From assembly GCF_001581005.1 (NCBI RefSeq), contig NZ_LHZV01000046.1:1-43371 (forward strand): DNA of 43,371 nucleotides, in the 5' to 3' direction. Numbering within the stretch: position 1 is the stretch's first letter; every line of letters starts with the position of its first letter. Positions 33,832-43,371 of the stretch are shown here, one piece after another. Below the pieces are notes generated by a model, which did not search any database, was not told where the DNA came from, and was given only the letters and a program-made list of their open reading frames with translations. Position numbers and translations under genes: made by a program. The DNA is from Acetobacter orleanensis (GTDB lineage Bacteria > Pseudomonadota > Alphaproteobacteria > Acetobacterales > Acetobacteraceae).

Positions 33832-33972
33832 GATAAGGCAGCGCAGGAAAAGGGAGGAGGAAAACAGCGTAGTATGCAGGCTTATCTTCAAGGGATGCTT
33901 GACGTGTGAGCCTTTAAAATTATGGTCACGCATCCCAATAGCGCAACCAGCCTTTCAGGAAGTCCTGTCATC

Positions 33973-34335
33973 ATGTCCAATTTCCTTATTCCCGCAGCCT
34001 ACGCCCAGTCCGCCGGTGGCGGGGGGGCTGGTTCGAGTCTGATGTCGTTCCTGCCGTTTATCGGCGTGTTCGTCATCATGTATTTCCTGATGATTCGCCC
34101 GCAGCAGCAAAAGCAGAAAAAGTTGCAGACTGAGCTGAAGGCCCTGCGTCGTGGTGACCGCATTGTTACCGCTGGCGGCGTAATTGGCATTGTGCAGAAA
34201 TCGCGTGATGACAGTCAGGAAATTGAAGTGGAAATCGCCCCCAACGTTCGCGTCATGGTGCTGCGCAGCACGGTAACCACAGTGCTGACCAGCACGGCCA
34301 AACCGGCCAATGATGCGGTGGAAGCCAAAAAATAA
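33973..34335 (+). CDS. yajC: Sec translocase accessory protein YajC
   Basis: A 121-residue single-span membrane protein that associates with SecDF and YidC at the inner membrane. The N-terminal segment MSNFLIPAAYAQ, the hydrophobic span (FLPFIGVFVIMYFLMIRP) and the QQQKQKK-rich cytosolic part are typical. RRGDRIVTAGGVIG is the family signature. The start at 33973 was chosen because it gives the usual length; AGGA (33957-33960) is 12 bases upstream. A frame extending to 33922 has no better signal. A strong terminator follows the stop, so secD/secF are not in this transcript. Confidence 0.93.
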   Translation: MSNFLIPAAYAQSAGGGGAGSSLMSFLPFIGVFVIMYFLMIRPQQQKQKKLQTELKALRRGDRIVTAGGVIGIVQKSRDDSQEIEVEIAPNVRVMVLRSTVTTVLTSTAKPANDAVEAKK

Positions 34336-34380
34336 GAGGCTGTGCCTTCAGGCGGCGTAAGAATTTACGCCACGGGAGAG

Positions 34381-34405
34381 AAGCGGGCTTCGGCCCGCTT
34401 TTTTT
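34381..34405 (+). terminator. Rho-independent terminator after yajC
   Basis: AAGCGGGC and GCCCGCTT form a perfect 8-bp stem closed by a TTCG tetraloop, followed by T's to 34405. It lies 45 bases after the yajC stop. Confidence 0.95.
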
Positions 34406-34418
34406 ATGCGAAGAGGAC

Positions 34419-34874
34419 TCAGGGTGAGGAGAAATCACCCGGTTTCACCGGACAAGGTTCGCCGCTTTTGCCCTCCGCAATCTCTTCAGTGACATCCAGC
34501 GCCAGAACTTCGCCCATCATGATAATGCCGAGGAGAGCCAGAATCTTCAGGCCCAACGTATCGTTGGTTTGCGGGTGTCCGTGCAGAATATCCACGATAA
34601 GGGGTGTGAGGGCAGGGAACGGCAGCAGCCAGAACACCGCGCGCCAGATCGGTTTTTGAATACGGGAGCGGTAGAACGTGGATAATCTCCGCTCCTTTTT
34701 TAGCACAAATTTCATGAACAGAACGATGGCTGTTCCAATAACCAGCGAGATGAGCGGCATAAGAACCACGGTGGACGCGACCTCGTGCCAGTTACAATAT
34801 ATCAGGCCGAGCACTGCCACGCCGACCCATGATGAGAAATAAATGGCTAGGCCAATCAGTGAGTAGTGCTTCAC
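34419..34874 (-). CDS. Hypothetical membrane protein, four helices
   Basis: From the GTG at 34874 the protein has 151 residues with four probable membrane helices (about residues 5-25, 34-57, 78-97 and 109-126). A short basic loop with KKERRLSTFYRSR follows helix 2, and the tail is Gly/Pro-rich. No family is recognised. I chose 34874 because GAGGA (34887-34883) lies eight bases upstream; another GTG at 34889 lacks such a site. It stands alone between yajC (convergent) and priA (same strand, 178 bases upstream). Confidence 0.6.
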   Translation of the reverse strand: MKHYSLIGLAIYFSSWVGVAVLGLIYCNWHEVASTVVLMPLISLVIGTAIVLFMKFVLKKERRLSTFYRSRIQKPIWRAVFWLLPFPALTPLIVDILHGHPQTNDTLGLKILALLGIIMMGEVLALDVTEEIAEGKSGEPCPVKPGDFSSP

Positions 34875-35051
34875 GGGCGGGGTCCTCACAGGTCATGTCT
34901 CTGCGTTCGTGCTGGGCTGGTCGAGTGCTTTGTGCGCAAAAGAGCAACGGCACAGACCCATTCCGGCATGATTTTACGCTAAAACGATACTGAGCCGTTA
35001 TAAATAAAATATGACAATCCGCTTCCGCAGAACGCTCTGTAAGGGTGGGGC

Positions 35052-37313
35052 TTACAGGAAAGAAACCGGGTCTATATCGACATCCACCCGCACCTGACGT
35101 TCCAGCTTTACCAACCCCAACCAGCGGCGGAGAATGGGCTGCACAGCAATGGTTTTGCGGGTGCGTAATAGCAGCCGCCGCCTGTGTCGCCCACGTAGAA
35201 TGGCCATGGGGGCAGGGGCGGGGCCAAGCACCTGAATGCCGTCTCCATACGGTGCGACGCGGCCAAGGGCTGCGGCTGCGTCATCCGCAGCAACGGCGCT
35301 GTCCGCGCTAACAATCAGGGCGGCCAGCCTCCCGTAAGGGGGCCAGAAGCCGGGGCGTCTCTGCTCGGCTTCTTGCACCATGAACGCATCAAAATCGCCC
35401 GAGAGCAGCGCCTGCATGACCGGATGTTCCGGCGTATAGCTTTGCAGCAGGACACGCCCCGGTGTGCTGGCCCGCCCGGCACGACCAGCAACCTGATGCA
35501 GGAGCTGGATGGTGCGTTCCCCAGCCCGTAAGTCGCCCCCGCCAAGGCCAAGGTCCGCATCCACAATCCCCACCAGAGTCAGATGAGGGAAATGCCAGCC
35601 TTTGGCGACAATCTGCGTGCCGATCACCAGATCGACCTCTCGGCGGGAAATCTTGCCCACCGCCTCCGCCGTAGCGGCTGGGCCGCCCAGCGTGTCACTG
35701 GCCATGACCAGTATCCGCGCATCGGGGAAGAGGTGGCGCGCTTCCTCCGTAATGCGCTCAATGCCCGGCCCAATGGGGGTCAGGCTTTGCTCTGCCCCGC
35801 AGGAGGGGCAGGTTTCGGGCATGGGTTCAGTATGGTCGCAAAAATGGCAGGAGAGGATTTTGCGATTACGATGCTCGACCAGCCATGCCGTGCAGTGCGG
35901 GCATTCCATCCGGTGCCCACAAGCGCGGCACAGGGTCAACGGGGCATAGCCGCGCCGGTTGAGGAACAGCATGGCCTGTTCCTTGCGCTCGAAGGTCGCG
36001 GTCAGCTCTTCCGTGAGGGCGGCGGAGAGAAACAGACCACGGGGCGGCGGGTGGTCCCGCATATCCAGAATCCGGGTTTCCGGCAGCGCCGCTCCGCCAT
36101 GGCGAGAGGGGAGGACCAGATGGCGGTATCGCCCGGCCTCCACATTGGCCAGAGATTCCAAGCTGGGTGTGGCGGAAACCAGCGCAATGGGGAAGCCCGC
36201 CAGCCGTGCCCGCACCACTGCCATATCCCGCGCGCTGTAGATTACGCCTTCCTCCTGCTTAAACAGGGCTTCGTGCTCTTCATCCACAATAATCAGGCCG
36301 AGGTCTTTAAACGGCAGAAATAGCGCAGAGCGTGCCCCGACAACCACCGTCGCACTGCCATCCGCCGTTCCGTGCCATGTTAGACGGCGGGCGCGCTGGC
36401 CAACTTCCGAATGCCAGATGGCAGGCTGGGTGCCAAAGCGTCGGGTGAAACGCTCCATCCACTGCGCGGAAAGCGCGATTTCCGGCAATAAAACCAGTGC
36501 CTGCTTGCCCTGTTCCAGACAGGCTGCAATGGCTTCCAGATAAATCTCGGTTTTACCGGAACCGGTGACGCCTTCCAGCAGCGTGACGGAAAAGCGTCCT
36601 TCCGCCACAGTCTGGCGCAAGGCGTCTGTCGCCTCGGCCTGCGCGCCTTCCAGCACGGGCAGATTATGGAATGGGTCCGGGGCGGCAAAGGCGCGCTCCG
36701 GCCCGAGGGCAACAGCCGTTAATGCCCCGGCATCGGCCAGCCCTTTGACAACACCGGGCCCAACACCGGCGGCCGTAGCAAGATCTGTCGTGGTGCGGGC
36801 CGTGCCATCGGCCAGCAAGGCCAGCACTTTCTGGCGGGCAGGCGTGAGCCGCAATCCGTCCGGTTGCGGAGAAGTCGCCAACCATCCGGTGGACGGTGTG
36901 GGCACACCGCGCATATGCAGTCGCAACGTCATGGCCAGCACCATGCCGGGGGCAGAAAGCGTATAGGCCGCCACCCAGTCCACAAAGCGCCTAAGTTCCG
37001 CCGTCAGCGGTGGCAGGTCCAGCCGTTCCGCAACAGGACGGAGTTTTGCGGCGTCCACCGTGCGGGTCGGTGGTGGCGTAAATTCCGGGGGGAGGGAGGA
37101 GGCGGCATCCCATACCACACCCGTTTGCCTGCGGTGGCCGAGAGGCACCGTGACAATGTCGCCGGGCTGGAGCGGTATGTCTGTCGGGGCGGCATAATCA
37201 AATGGGCCGGGGAAAGGCATGGGCAGCAGCACGGATACTCTCTGGCGTGCAGCTCCGGCAATAGAAGCCGGAGATCGGGCAGGCCGAGAGGGATGGGAGG
37301 ATGCAGACGCCAT
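35052..37313 (-). CDS. priA: Primosomal protein N' (PriA helicase)
   Basis: PriA restarts stalled replication forks by loading the replicative helicase. The 753-residue protein has an N-terminal DNA-binding part, the Walker A motif GVTGSGKTEIY (near residue 250), the DEEH box (near 341), and eight zinc cysteines in four CxxC pairs between about residues 458 and 502. SQWMERFTRRFG, VSATPSLESL and QVAGRAGR follow the helicase motif order. The reading frame and motifs are complete. No clear ribosome binding site is visible before the ATG. It is divergent from the recombinase gene, with 122 bases between their starts. Confidence 0.96.
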   Translation of the reverse strand: MASASSHPSRPARSPASIAGAARQRVSVLLPMPFPGPFDYAAPTDIPLQPGDIVTVPLGHRRQTGVVWDAASSLPPEFTPPPTRTVDAAKLRPVAERLDLPPLTAELRRFVDWVAAYTLSAPGMVLAMTLRLHMRGVPTPSTGWLATSPQPDGLRLTPARQKVLALLADGTARTTTDLATAAGVGPGVVKGLADAGALTAVALGPERAFAAPDPFHNLPVLEGAQAEATDALRQTVAEGRFSVTLLEGVTGSGKTEIYLEAIAACLEQGKQALVLLPEIALSAQWMERFTRRFGTQPAIWHSEVGQRARRLTWHGTADGSATVVVGARSALFLPFKDLGLIIVDEEHEALFKQEEGVIYSARDMAVVRARLAGFPIALVSATPSLESLANVEAGRYRHLVLPSRHGGAALPETRILDMRDHPPPRGLFLSAALTEELTATFERKEQAMLFLNRRGYAPLTLCRACGHRMECPHCTAWLVEHRNRKILSCHFCDHTEPMPETCPSCGAEQSLTPIGPGIERITEEARHLFPDARILVMASDTLGGPAATAEAVGKISRREVDLVIGTQIVAKGWHFPHLTLVGIVDADLGLGGGDLRAGERTIQLLHQVAGRAGRASTPGRVLLQSYTPEHPVMQALLSGDFDAFMVQEAEQRRPGFWPPYGRLAALIVSADSAVAADDAAAALGRVAPYGDGIQVLGPAPAPMAILRGRHRRRLLLRTRKTIAVQPILRRWLGLVKLERQVRVDVDIDPVSFL

Positions 37314-37435
37314 GAGGTTCTATGTAAGCGGAGGACCGGTTAAAGAACAGTGCTTGCGAAACCAGAAAAAGTCTGAACAAGTCAGCACAGCCATTAGAGC
37401 ATCCTGAGCGATGCTGGTTTATATGAGGGAGCGTG

Positions 37436-39378
<1,943 letters not shown>

Positions 39379-39382
39379 CGCT

Positions 39383-40333
39383 ATGCATAAACGGGCAGTC
39401 CAGACAGCACTTCTTGCCGCACTCTGTTCCGTTGCCGCATCCCTTGTGAGGGTGCCGGTAGCACAGGCTGCGGAAAGCATGTGCCATCACGAACGGCTGG
39501 CCCGTATCCCTTTGCATGATGATCAAGGGTTTCTAAACATTCCGGTCCAGATCAATCGGAATGCCGTGAGTATGATCGTTGATACCGGGTCGGAGGGGAG
39601 TCTGCTCTCCCCCGATGCGGCTGAGCGTTTCAACGTCCTGCTGGACCCGTCTGTTCATACTGTCATGAGGGGAACTGGCGGAATAGGCCGCACGGTGCCA
39701 AATGTCGTTGTGCGGTCTCTCATGCTGGGTGGATTGGAAACTGGCCCGGTTTCCATGCCCGTAGACGATCTGCCGGGAAAGCCCGTTACGCAACCTCCGG
39801 TTGAAGGTCTGGTCGGAGGTGATCTGCTCTCGCATTACGATGTAGAATTCAACGTCGCGGAAGGCTGGTTGACCTTCTGGGCAGTCAAAAGCGGTTCCGC
39901 AGCCTGTGCAGGGCCAGTCGACTGGCATGTGATTTACCGTGCCGTGCCTCTTCAGTCTGCTGGACGGCGCGTGATCGTTCAGGTGCTTCTGGACGGCCAG
40001 CCCTTGCGTGCATTGGTGGATAGCGGGGCACGGTCCCGCATCCTGTCAGACAAAGCAGCAGAAAAACTGGGTGTAACGGCCCGCACGTTGGCGGCTGATC
40101 CGGGTGGCTTGACGAGCGGTGTTGATGGCCACCGGCAGGTCTATCACTGGCATCGTTTTCACACGTTCCAGATTGGGCAAGAGCAGGAACAGGCTCCCGT
40201 GCTGACGGTAGCACCCATCCATGACTCGGTAGATATGTTGTTGGGGTCAGACTGGTTTGCGGCCCATCGTGTCTGGATTTCATACCAGACGGGAACGCTT
40301 TATGTGATGCCCGCACTTAAGCGGCAGAAATAA
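39383..40333 (+). CDS. Secreted protein with two retropepsin-like domains
   Basis: A 316-residue protein with a signal peptide (cut after AQA near residue 29). It has two aspartic-protease-like halves, each with the flap and active-site signature: IVDTGSEGSLLS (Asp near residue 66) and LVDSGARSRILS (Asp near 212). Each is followed by a downstream GGDLL / LGSDWF segment. Retropepsins need two Asp triads to make one active site, so the two halves may fold into an intramolecular dimer. The second triad (DSG) differs from the first (DTG) but both are functional forms. The substrate is unknown. It follows the peptidase gene by four bases without a good ribosome binding site. Confidence 0.75.
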   Translation: MHKRAVQTALLAALCSVAASLVRVPVAQAAESMCHHERLARIPLHDDQGFLNIPVQINRNAVSMIVDTGSEGSLLSPDAAERFNVLLDPSVHTVMRGTGGIGRTVPNVVVRSLMLGGLETGPVSMPVDDLPGKPVTQPPVEGLVGGDLLSHYDVEFNVAEGWLTFWAVKSGSAACAGPVDWHVIYRAVPLQSAGRRVIVQVLLDGQPLRALVDSGARSRILSDKAAEKLGVTARTLAADPGGLTSGVDGHRQVYHWHRFHTFQIGQEQEQAPVLTVAPIHDSVDMLLGSDWFAAHRVWISYQTGTLYVMPALKRQK

Positions 40334-40490
40334 GGGTGCTGACAGAGATGTAGCTTTAAAAAACGCCCAAAACTCAGTCTTGCGTGTCTTTTTGCACCGA
40401 TCTCACCGTATCGCGGCAGCAACGCGGGTTGTCCGATAAGCAACAAGGTTTGGTCAGCCCGTAACTCAAAACTTCGGAAGTCGCTGCCTA

Positions 40491-40529
40491 TAAAAAAGCC
40501 GGGACCCTTTAAATAAAGAGCCCCAGCTT
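40491..40529 (-). terminator. Terminator of the Ala/Pro-rich secreted protein gene
   Basis: On the minus strand AAGCTGGG (40529-40522) pairs with CCCGGCTT (40503-40496); inner CTCTTT and AAAGGG also pair. A run of six T's follows. It lies just past the stop. Confidence 0.85.
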
Positions 40530-40534
40530 CCTGA

Positions 40535-41053
40535 TCAGCCTGCTTTCAGGTGGGTGTTGCACTGGCTGTAATAGCCGCCACCTTTCTGAATCCACTTCAG
40601 GTTACCGTTGCCGGTACCGCTTTTATTGGTGTTGTACTGGTCAAGACACGTTTTCATGCGGGCCTTGCCAGCGCTCAGCTTGGCATATTGCGGCGCAACA
40701 GCACTCGGGAAGACAACGCCAGCAGTGGTGGCGGCAGCCGGAGCTGCGGGTGCCGCCGGAGCCGGAGTTGCAGCGGCGGTCGGAGCCGTTGCCGGAGTGG
40801 CAGGCGCTGCGGCCTCTTTCGGTGCTTCAGCGGGAGCCGGTGCGGTTGTTGCTGCCGGAGCTGCCGTAGCGGCTTCACACTGAGCGGATTTGAACTGCTT
40901 GTAGCTCTGGCCGTTCAGCGTGCCTGCCTTGCGGGCAGCAGCAAAGTTTGCATGACATTCCTTGGCGCTCAGGGCATGAGCAGCCGGAGCGGAAAGGGCA
41001 GTGGCACAGCTCAGGGCAAGTGCGGCAAGCGCAAAGCGAGCGGAAGATGTCAT
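40535..41053 (-). CDS. Secreted Ala/Pro-rich protein
   Basis: From the ATG at 41053 (GAGG nine bases upstream) this is a 172-residue protein with a signal peptide cut after AHA near residue 28. A short N-terminal module with paired Cys (SAKECHANFAAARKAG, ending in KSAQC) is followed by a roughly 50-residue Ala/Pro/Thr linker and a C-terminal module with LKWIQKGGGYYSQCNTHLKAG and two Cys. The C-terminal module is widespread in alphaproteobacterial periplasmic proteins of unknown function. The linker is low complexity, so it probably acts as a spacer. A second Met at 41068 has no ribosome binding site. Confidence 0.7.
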   Translation of the reverse strand: MTSSARFALAALALSCATALSAPAAHALSAKECHANFAAARKAGTLNGQSYKQFKSAQCEAATAAPAATTAPAPAEAPKEAAAPATPATAPTAAATPAPAAPAAPAAATTAGVVFPSAVAPQYAKLSAGKARMKTCLDQYNTNKSGTGNGNLKWIQKGGGYYSQCNTHLKAG

Positions 41054-41250
41054 AAGGAAAAACCTCATATCAACATCAGGGCGGAAAGATACAACACCAT
41101 GTCGCACTGCCCTGATTATCTCAGCATCATATGCCGAATAAATGTGTTTGGAAAAGGGTTATCCCGGCACGGATTTATGGCCGATGGTTTGTTGCCATAA
41201 GGAGCGACTCTTGCCGGCTTTTGTAAGAGTTATGCGACCTGAGGCTCATG

Positions 41251-41284
41251 AAAAACCCCTCTCCCAGAGGAAGAGGGAAAGGGG
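41251..41284 (-). terminator. Terminator of amtB
   Basis: CCCCTCTCCC (41256-41265) pairs with the GGGAAAGGGG stretch (41275-41284) with one mismatch, and on the minus strand five T's follow (41255-41251). It lies about 45 bases past the amtB stop. Confidence 0.8.
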
Positions 41285-41327
41285 TGAAAAGAGCACTCTG
41301 TCTTTATTGCAATGACGGACCAACGTG

Positions 41328-42689
41328 TTAGTTGATCCGTTCTCCATGCAAGGACATATCCAGTCCTTCAAGCTCTTCATCCGGCGTCACACGTAGACCG
41401 AGAGTGAAATCAATAGCTTTCAGAAGAATGAAAGAGATTACGCCACACCAGAGAATGGTAACCAGAACGGCTTCTCCTTGAACCATAAACTGATGCAAAG
41501 AGCCGGTAATGCCAGAAGGATTGGCATCCGTGGCTGAAAGAGGGCCATAGGCGAACAGACCTGTCAGCAGCGCTCCGACAATACCGCCCACACCATGCAC
41601 ACCAAAAGCATCCAGACTGTCATCATAGCCCATCAGGTGTTTGAGGGATGTCGCACTCCAGTAGCAGACCACTCCGGTAATCAGACCGATAATCAAGGCG
41701 CTGCCCGGCAACACAAATCCTGCCGCTGGTGTAATGGCAACGAGACCACCCACCGCGCCAGAAATTACCCCGAGAACCGTAGGCTTTCCGCTACGTAGCC
41801 ACTCAACCAACATCCATGCGACGCCAGCTCCGGCGGCGGCAATCTGTGTGGTTGTCATCGCCATAGCGGCACGACCATTAGCCCCAACAGCCGATCCTGC
41901 ATTAAAGCCAAACCAACCCACCCAAAGCAGAGAAGCCCCGATAATAGCGTAGGTCAGGTTAAAGGGAGAGAGATCGTCATGCCCGAAGCCTTTACGCTTG
42001 CCCAGTACAAGAGCGCAGACAAGGCCTGCAATACCGGCATTGATATGCACAACAGTGCCGCCCGCAAAATCCGCAGTGCCCAGACCGGCCAGCCAGCCCA
42101 CGGGGCTCCAGACCCAGTGTGCGATAGGCGCATAGACCAGCAGAGACCAGAGGATGGAGAAGACACACATGGCACTAAATTTCATGCGCTCTGCGTAAGC
42201 ACCGGAAATCAGGGCAGGGGTGATGATGGCGAATGTCATCTGGAACATCATGAAGAGGCTCTCAGGAATCGTCATTGTCGTGGCATTGGGAGAATCCGCC
42301 CCAAGCGTGAAGGCAATGTCCGAGCCATTATGAATATGAGCGCCTAGACCATTCAGGAACATACGGGAAAGCCCGCCAATCCACGGCGTTCCAGTGGTAA
42401 ACGCCAGAGAATACCCTGCGACCATCCAGACGATAGACATAATGCAGCACAGTGCGAATGACTGCATCAGCGTTGCTAGAACGTTCTTCTTACGCACCAT
42501 ACCCGCATAAAACAGCGCCAGACCCGGAATGGTCATCATCAGCACAAAAGCGGTGCTGACTAGCATCCACGCGGTGTCACCGGTATTAATGGCTGGGAGG
42601 GTATCAGCTGCGAGTGCTGTGCCAGTGTTCAAAAAAAGCATAATGCCACCGGCTAAGACAGGTAACGCTGTAAAAGACCGTGAGCTCAT
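41328..42689 (-). CDS. amtB: Ammonium transporter AmtB
   Basis: A 453-residue member of the Amt/Rh family with a signal-like first segment and 11 membrane helices. The motifs match: DTAWMLVSTAFVLMMTIPGL near the start, AHWVWSPVGWL (His near 190), GFNAGSAVGANG, GVHGVGGIVGALLTG (second pore His near 365) and the C-terminal DEELEGLDMSLHGE. AmtB imports ammonium under nitrogen limitation and is normally gated by the PII protein GlnK. No glnK or glnB is next to it. AAGGGA about ten bases before the ATG supports the start. It is transcribed toward the secreted Ala/Pro-rich gene, but a terminator separates them. Confidence 0.96.
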   Translation of the reverse strand: MSSRSFTALPVLAGGIMLFLNTGTALAADTLPAINTGDTAWMLVSTAFVLMMTIPGLALFYAGMVRKKNVLATLMQSFALCCIMSIVWMVAGYSLAFTTGTPWIGGLSRMFLNGLGAHIHNGSDIAFTLGADSPNATTMTIPESLFMMFQMTFAIITPALISGAYAERMKFSAMCVFSILWSLLVYAPIAHWVWSPVGWLAGLGTADFAGGTVVHINAGIAGLVCALVLGKRKGFGHDDLSPFNLTYAIIGASLLWVGWFGFNAGSAVGANGRAAMAMTTTQIAAAGAGVAWMLVEWLRSGKPTVLGVISGAVGGLVAITPAAGFVLPGSALIIGLITGVVCYWSATSLKHLMGYDDSLDAFGVHGVGGIVGALLTGLFAYGPLSATDANPSGITGSLHQFMVQGEAVLVTILWCGVISFILLKAIDFTLGLRVTPDEELEGLDMSLHGERIN

Positions 42690-42745
42690 AGTTTGGTGTC
42701 CCTTGATAGGTCAGGCATTTGGATTCTTTGTAAAAAATATTGAGA

Positions 42746-42761
42746 TATCAGAATACTGATA
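42746..42761. promoter_or_regulatory. Inverted repeat upstream of amtB
   Basis: TATCAG (42746-42751) and CTGATA (42756-42761) form a perfect inverted repeat with a four-base spacer, 57-72 bases upstream of the amtB start. It does not match the NtrC consensus. I found no convincing sigma-54 promoter in this interval. Confidence 0.35.
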
Positions 42762-42929
42762 ATCGATATCGTAGACAGAGTGGAATGATTATTCTGAAGG
42801 AATGCAACTTAGGTGGTTCAAAAAAGCCTCTTGTTTTTGAGGTGTTCCCCTGTGATTCTATCTTGCGGTGATGGAGAGAATGGATTGTGAAGTCGTCTGG
42901 CAGGACGTGTCATGATGTAGTTCTGGACC

Positions 42930-43286
42930 ATGAGTTATCTGTTGAATAGCACTGTGTTCGTGGTCCAGACGGCTTTTCCAATGGAGTACGAAATGGCACG
43001 TCTGCGGAATGCGGATTATCTGCCGATGTCAGGCCAGATCATGGATACCACGCTGGTGGTAGCTCTCAAGCAACGCAATACTAACGCGGAGAAGGCGGCC
43101 CTGCGTGAAGGACGGATCCTACAAGATTGGTAGGAGAAGCCCTCAAAGCTGTCCCATAAAGATCGTCATGTGAGATGGACACTGAAGTTTACCAAAGCGA
43201 AGCGGCAGGATGATGGAAGCATGCCAGCCAACGATCCCGCCATTCCGTTCTTTGGCTACAAATGGAGGGTTCGAACAACCCTCTAG
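42930..43286 (+). pseudogene. Broken IS5-family transposase remnant
   Basis: The frame encodes ADYLPMSGQIMDTTLVV, a QRNTNAEKAALREG segment, SHKDRHVRWTLKFTKAK and DPAIPFFGYK. Together these are the catalytic-core region of an IS5-family (DDE) transposase, with the first Asp in GQIMDTT. An in-frame TAG at 43131-43133 interrupts it where homologues would continue, consistent with a Gln or Trp codon mutated to a stop. Similarity ends after GYK near 43262, where a GAGGGTT/AACCCTC inverted repeat (43265-43271 with 43277-43283) and a second stop follow. The N-terminal and C-terminal thirds are missing, so it is not functional. Confidence 0.7.
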
Positions 43287-43341
43287 TTTTGGGTCTTTCT
43301 CTGTCATTCCCTCTCTTGTGTGATGACTGGAGGAATGGCTC

Positions 43342-43371
43342 ATGACGCAGTCTGGTTTGAAGAGCGGCTTG
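43342..43371 (+). CDS. Start of a gene cut by the window edge
   Basis: GGAGG (about 43329-43333) lies eight bases before an ATG at 43342, and the frame stays open for the ten codons left (MTQSGLKSGL). This is a typical translation start, but too short to identify. Its place just after a decayed IS suggests it may be another mobile-element gene. Confidence 0.35.
   Translation, partial: MTQSGLKSGL

Noticed and set aside
37398..37415. Small hairpin AGCATC/GATGCT before xerC
   Set aside because: Six base pairs without a T-run or other context; too weak to call a regulatory element.
40700..40870. Low-complexity tract that could be a DNA repeat
   Set aside because: It is coding sequence for the Ala/Pro/Thr linker of the secreted protein. 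Codons vary and there is no fixed repeat unit.
42690..42929. Sigma-54 promoter for amtB
   Set aside because: A TTGCA-like motif is present on the minus strand, but the GG of the -24 element is missing at the right distance.
43143..43343. Minus-strand open frame near the right edge
   Set aside because: It is the reverse of the IS5-type remnant and has no ribosome binding site or family match.

Overview
The window looks like chromosomal DNA of an acetic acid bacterium (Acetobacteraceae, probably Acetobacter or a close relative). This is inferred from the gene set rather than from a marker gene: hopanoid genes hpnL/hpnN, an OprB-type carbohydrate porin, a SAM-II riboswitch before metZ, DUF3297, and an IS5-type remnant. 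Most of it is core or conserved accessory chromosome. I see no rRNA, tRNA, CRISPR array or prophage. Position 1 starts with 14 G's, so the left edge is probably a contig end.

Layout from left to right. (1) 1-1942: an edge region without a confident gene, then an outer-membrane barrel protein. (2) 2079-5795: an FMN riboswitch followed by a complete riboflavin operon ribD-ribE-ribBA-ribH. (3) 5847-9564: hpnL and hpnN, in the same direction as rib and ended by a strong terminator. (4) 9891-11499 (minus): sulfide:quinone oxidoreductase, with a Crp/Fnr-like site upstream, and a DUF3297 gene. (5) 11603-19425 (minus): an efflux region containing a FUSC / DUF1656 / HlyD set, a secreted beta-repeat protein, and an RND permease with an unusual Gly/Ser-rich insert. 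(6) 19704-23644: an SbcD-like nuclease and an SbcC/YhaN-like ATPase. (7) 23628-25088 (minus): OprB porin. (8) 25281-27142: moaB, a DJ-1/PfpI protein, and a secreted POTRA-like protein.

(9) 27266-29818 (minus): folE, apaG and metZ, with metZ under a SAM-II riboswitch that has a recognisable promoter. (10) 30070-32158 (minus): a Rieske oxygenase overlapping a GNAT-Nudix fusion. (11) 32313-34405: DUF2721, a DUF815 ATPase and, divergently, yajC; five 13-bp tandem repeats lie between the last two. (12) 34419-37313 (minus): a small membrane protein and priA. (13) 37436-40333: a xerC-type recombinase, proline iminopeptidase, and a tandem retropepsin-like protein. (14) 40535-42689 (minus): a secreted Ala/Pro-rich protein and amtB. 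(15) 42930-43371: a broken IS5-type transposase and the first codons of a further gene.

The clearest regulatory logic is metabolite sensing by RNA: FMN controls the rib operon and S-adenosylmethionine controls metZ. Both leaders show pairing or start-site features that deserve a second look. I did not find a clear novel defence or mobile system. The least explained items are the RND permease with its secreted partner, the stand-alone POTRA protein, the ATPase with a globular domain in place of a zinc hook, and the 13-bp repeat array.
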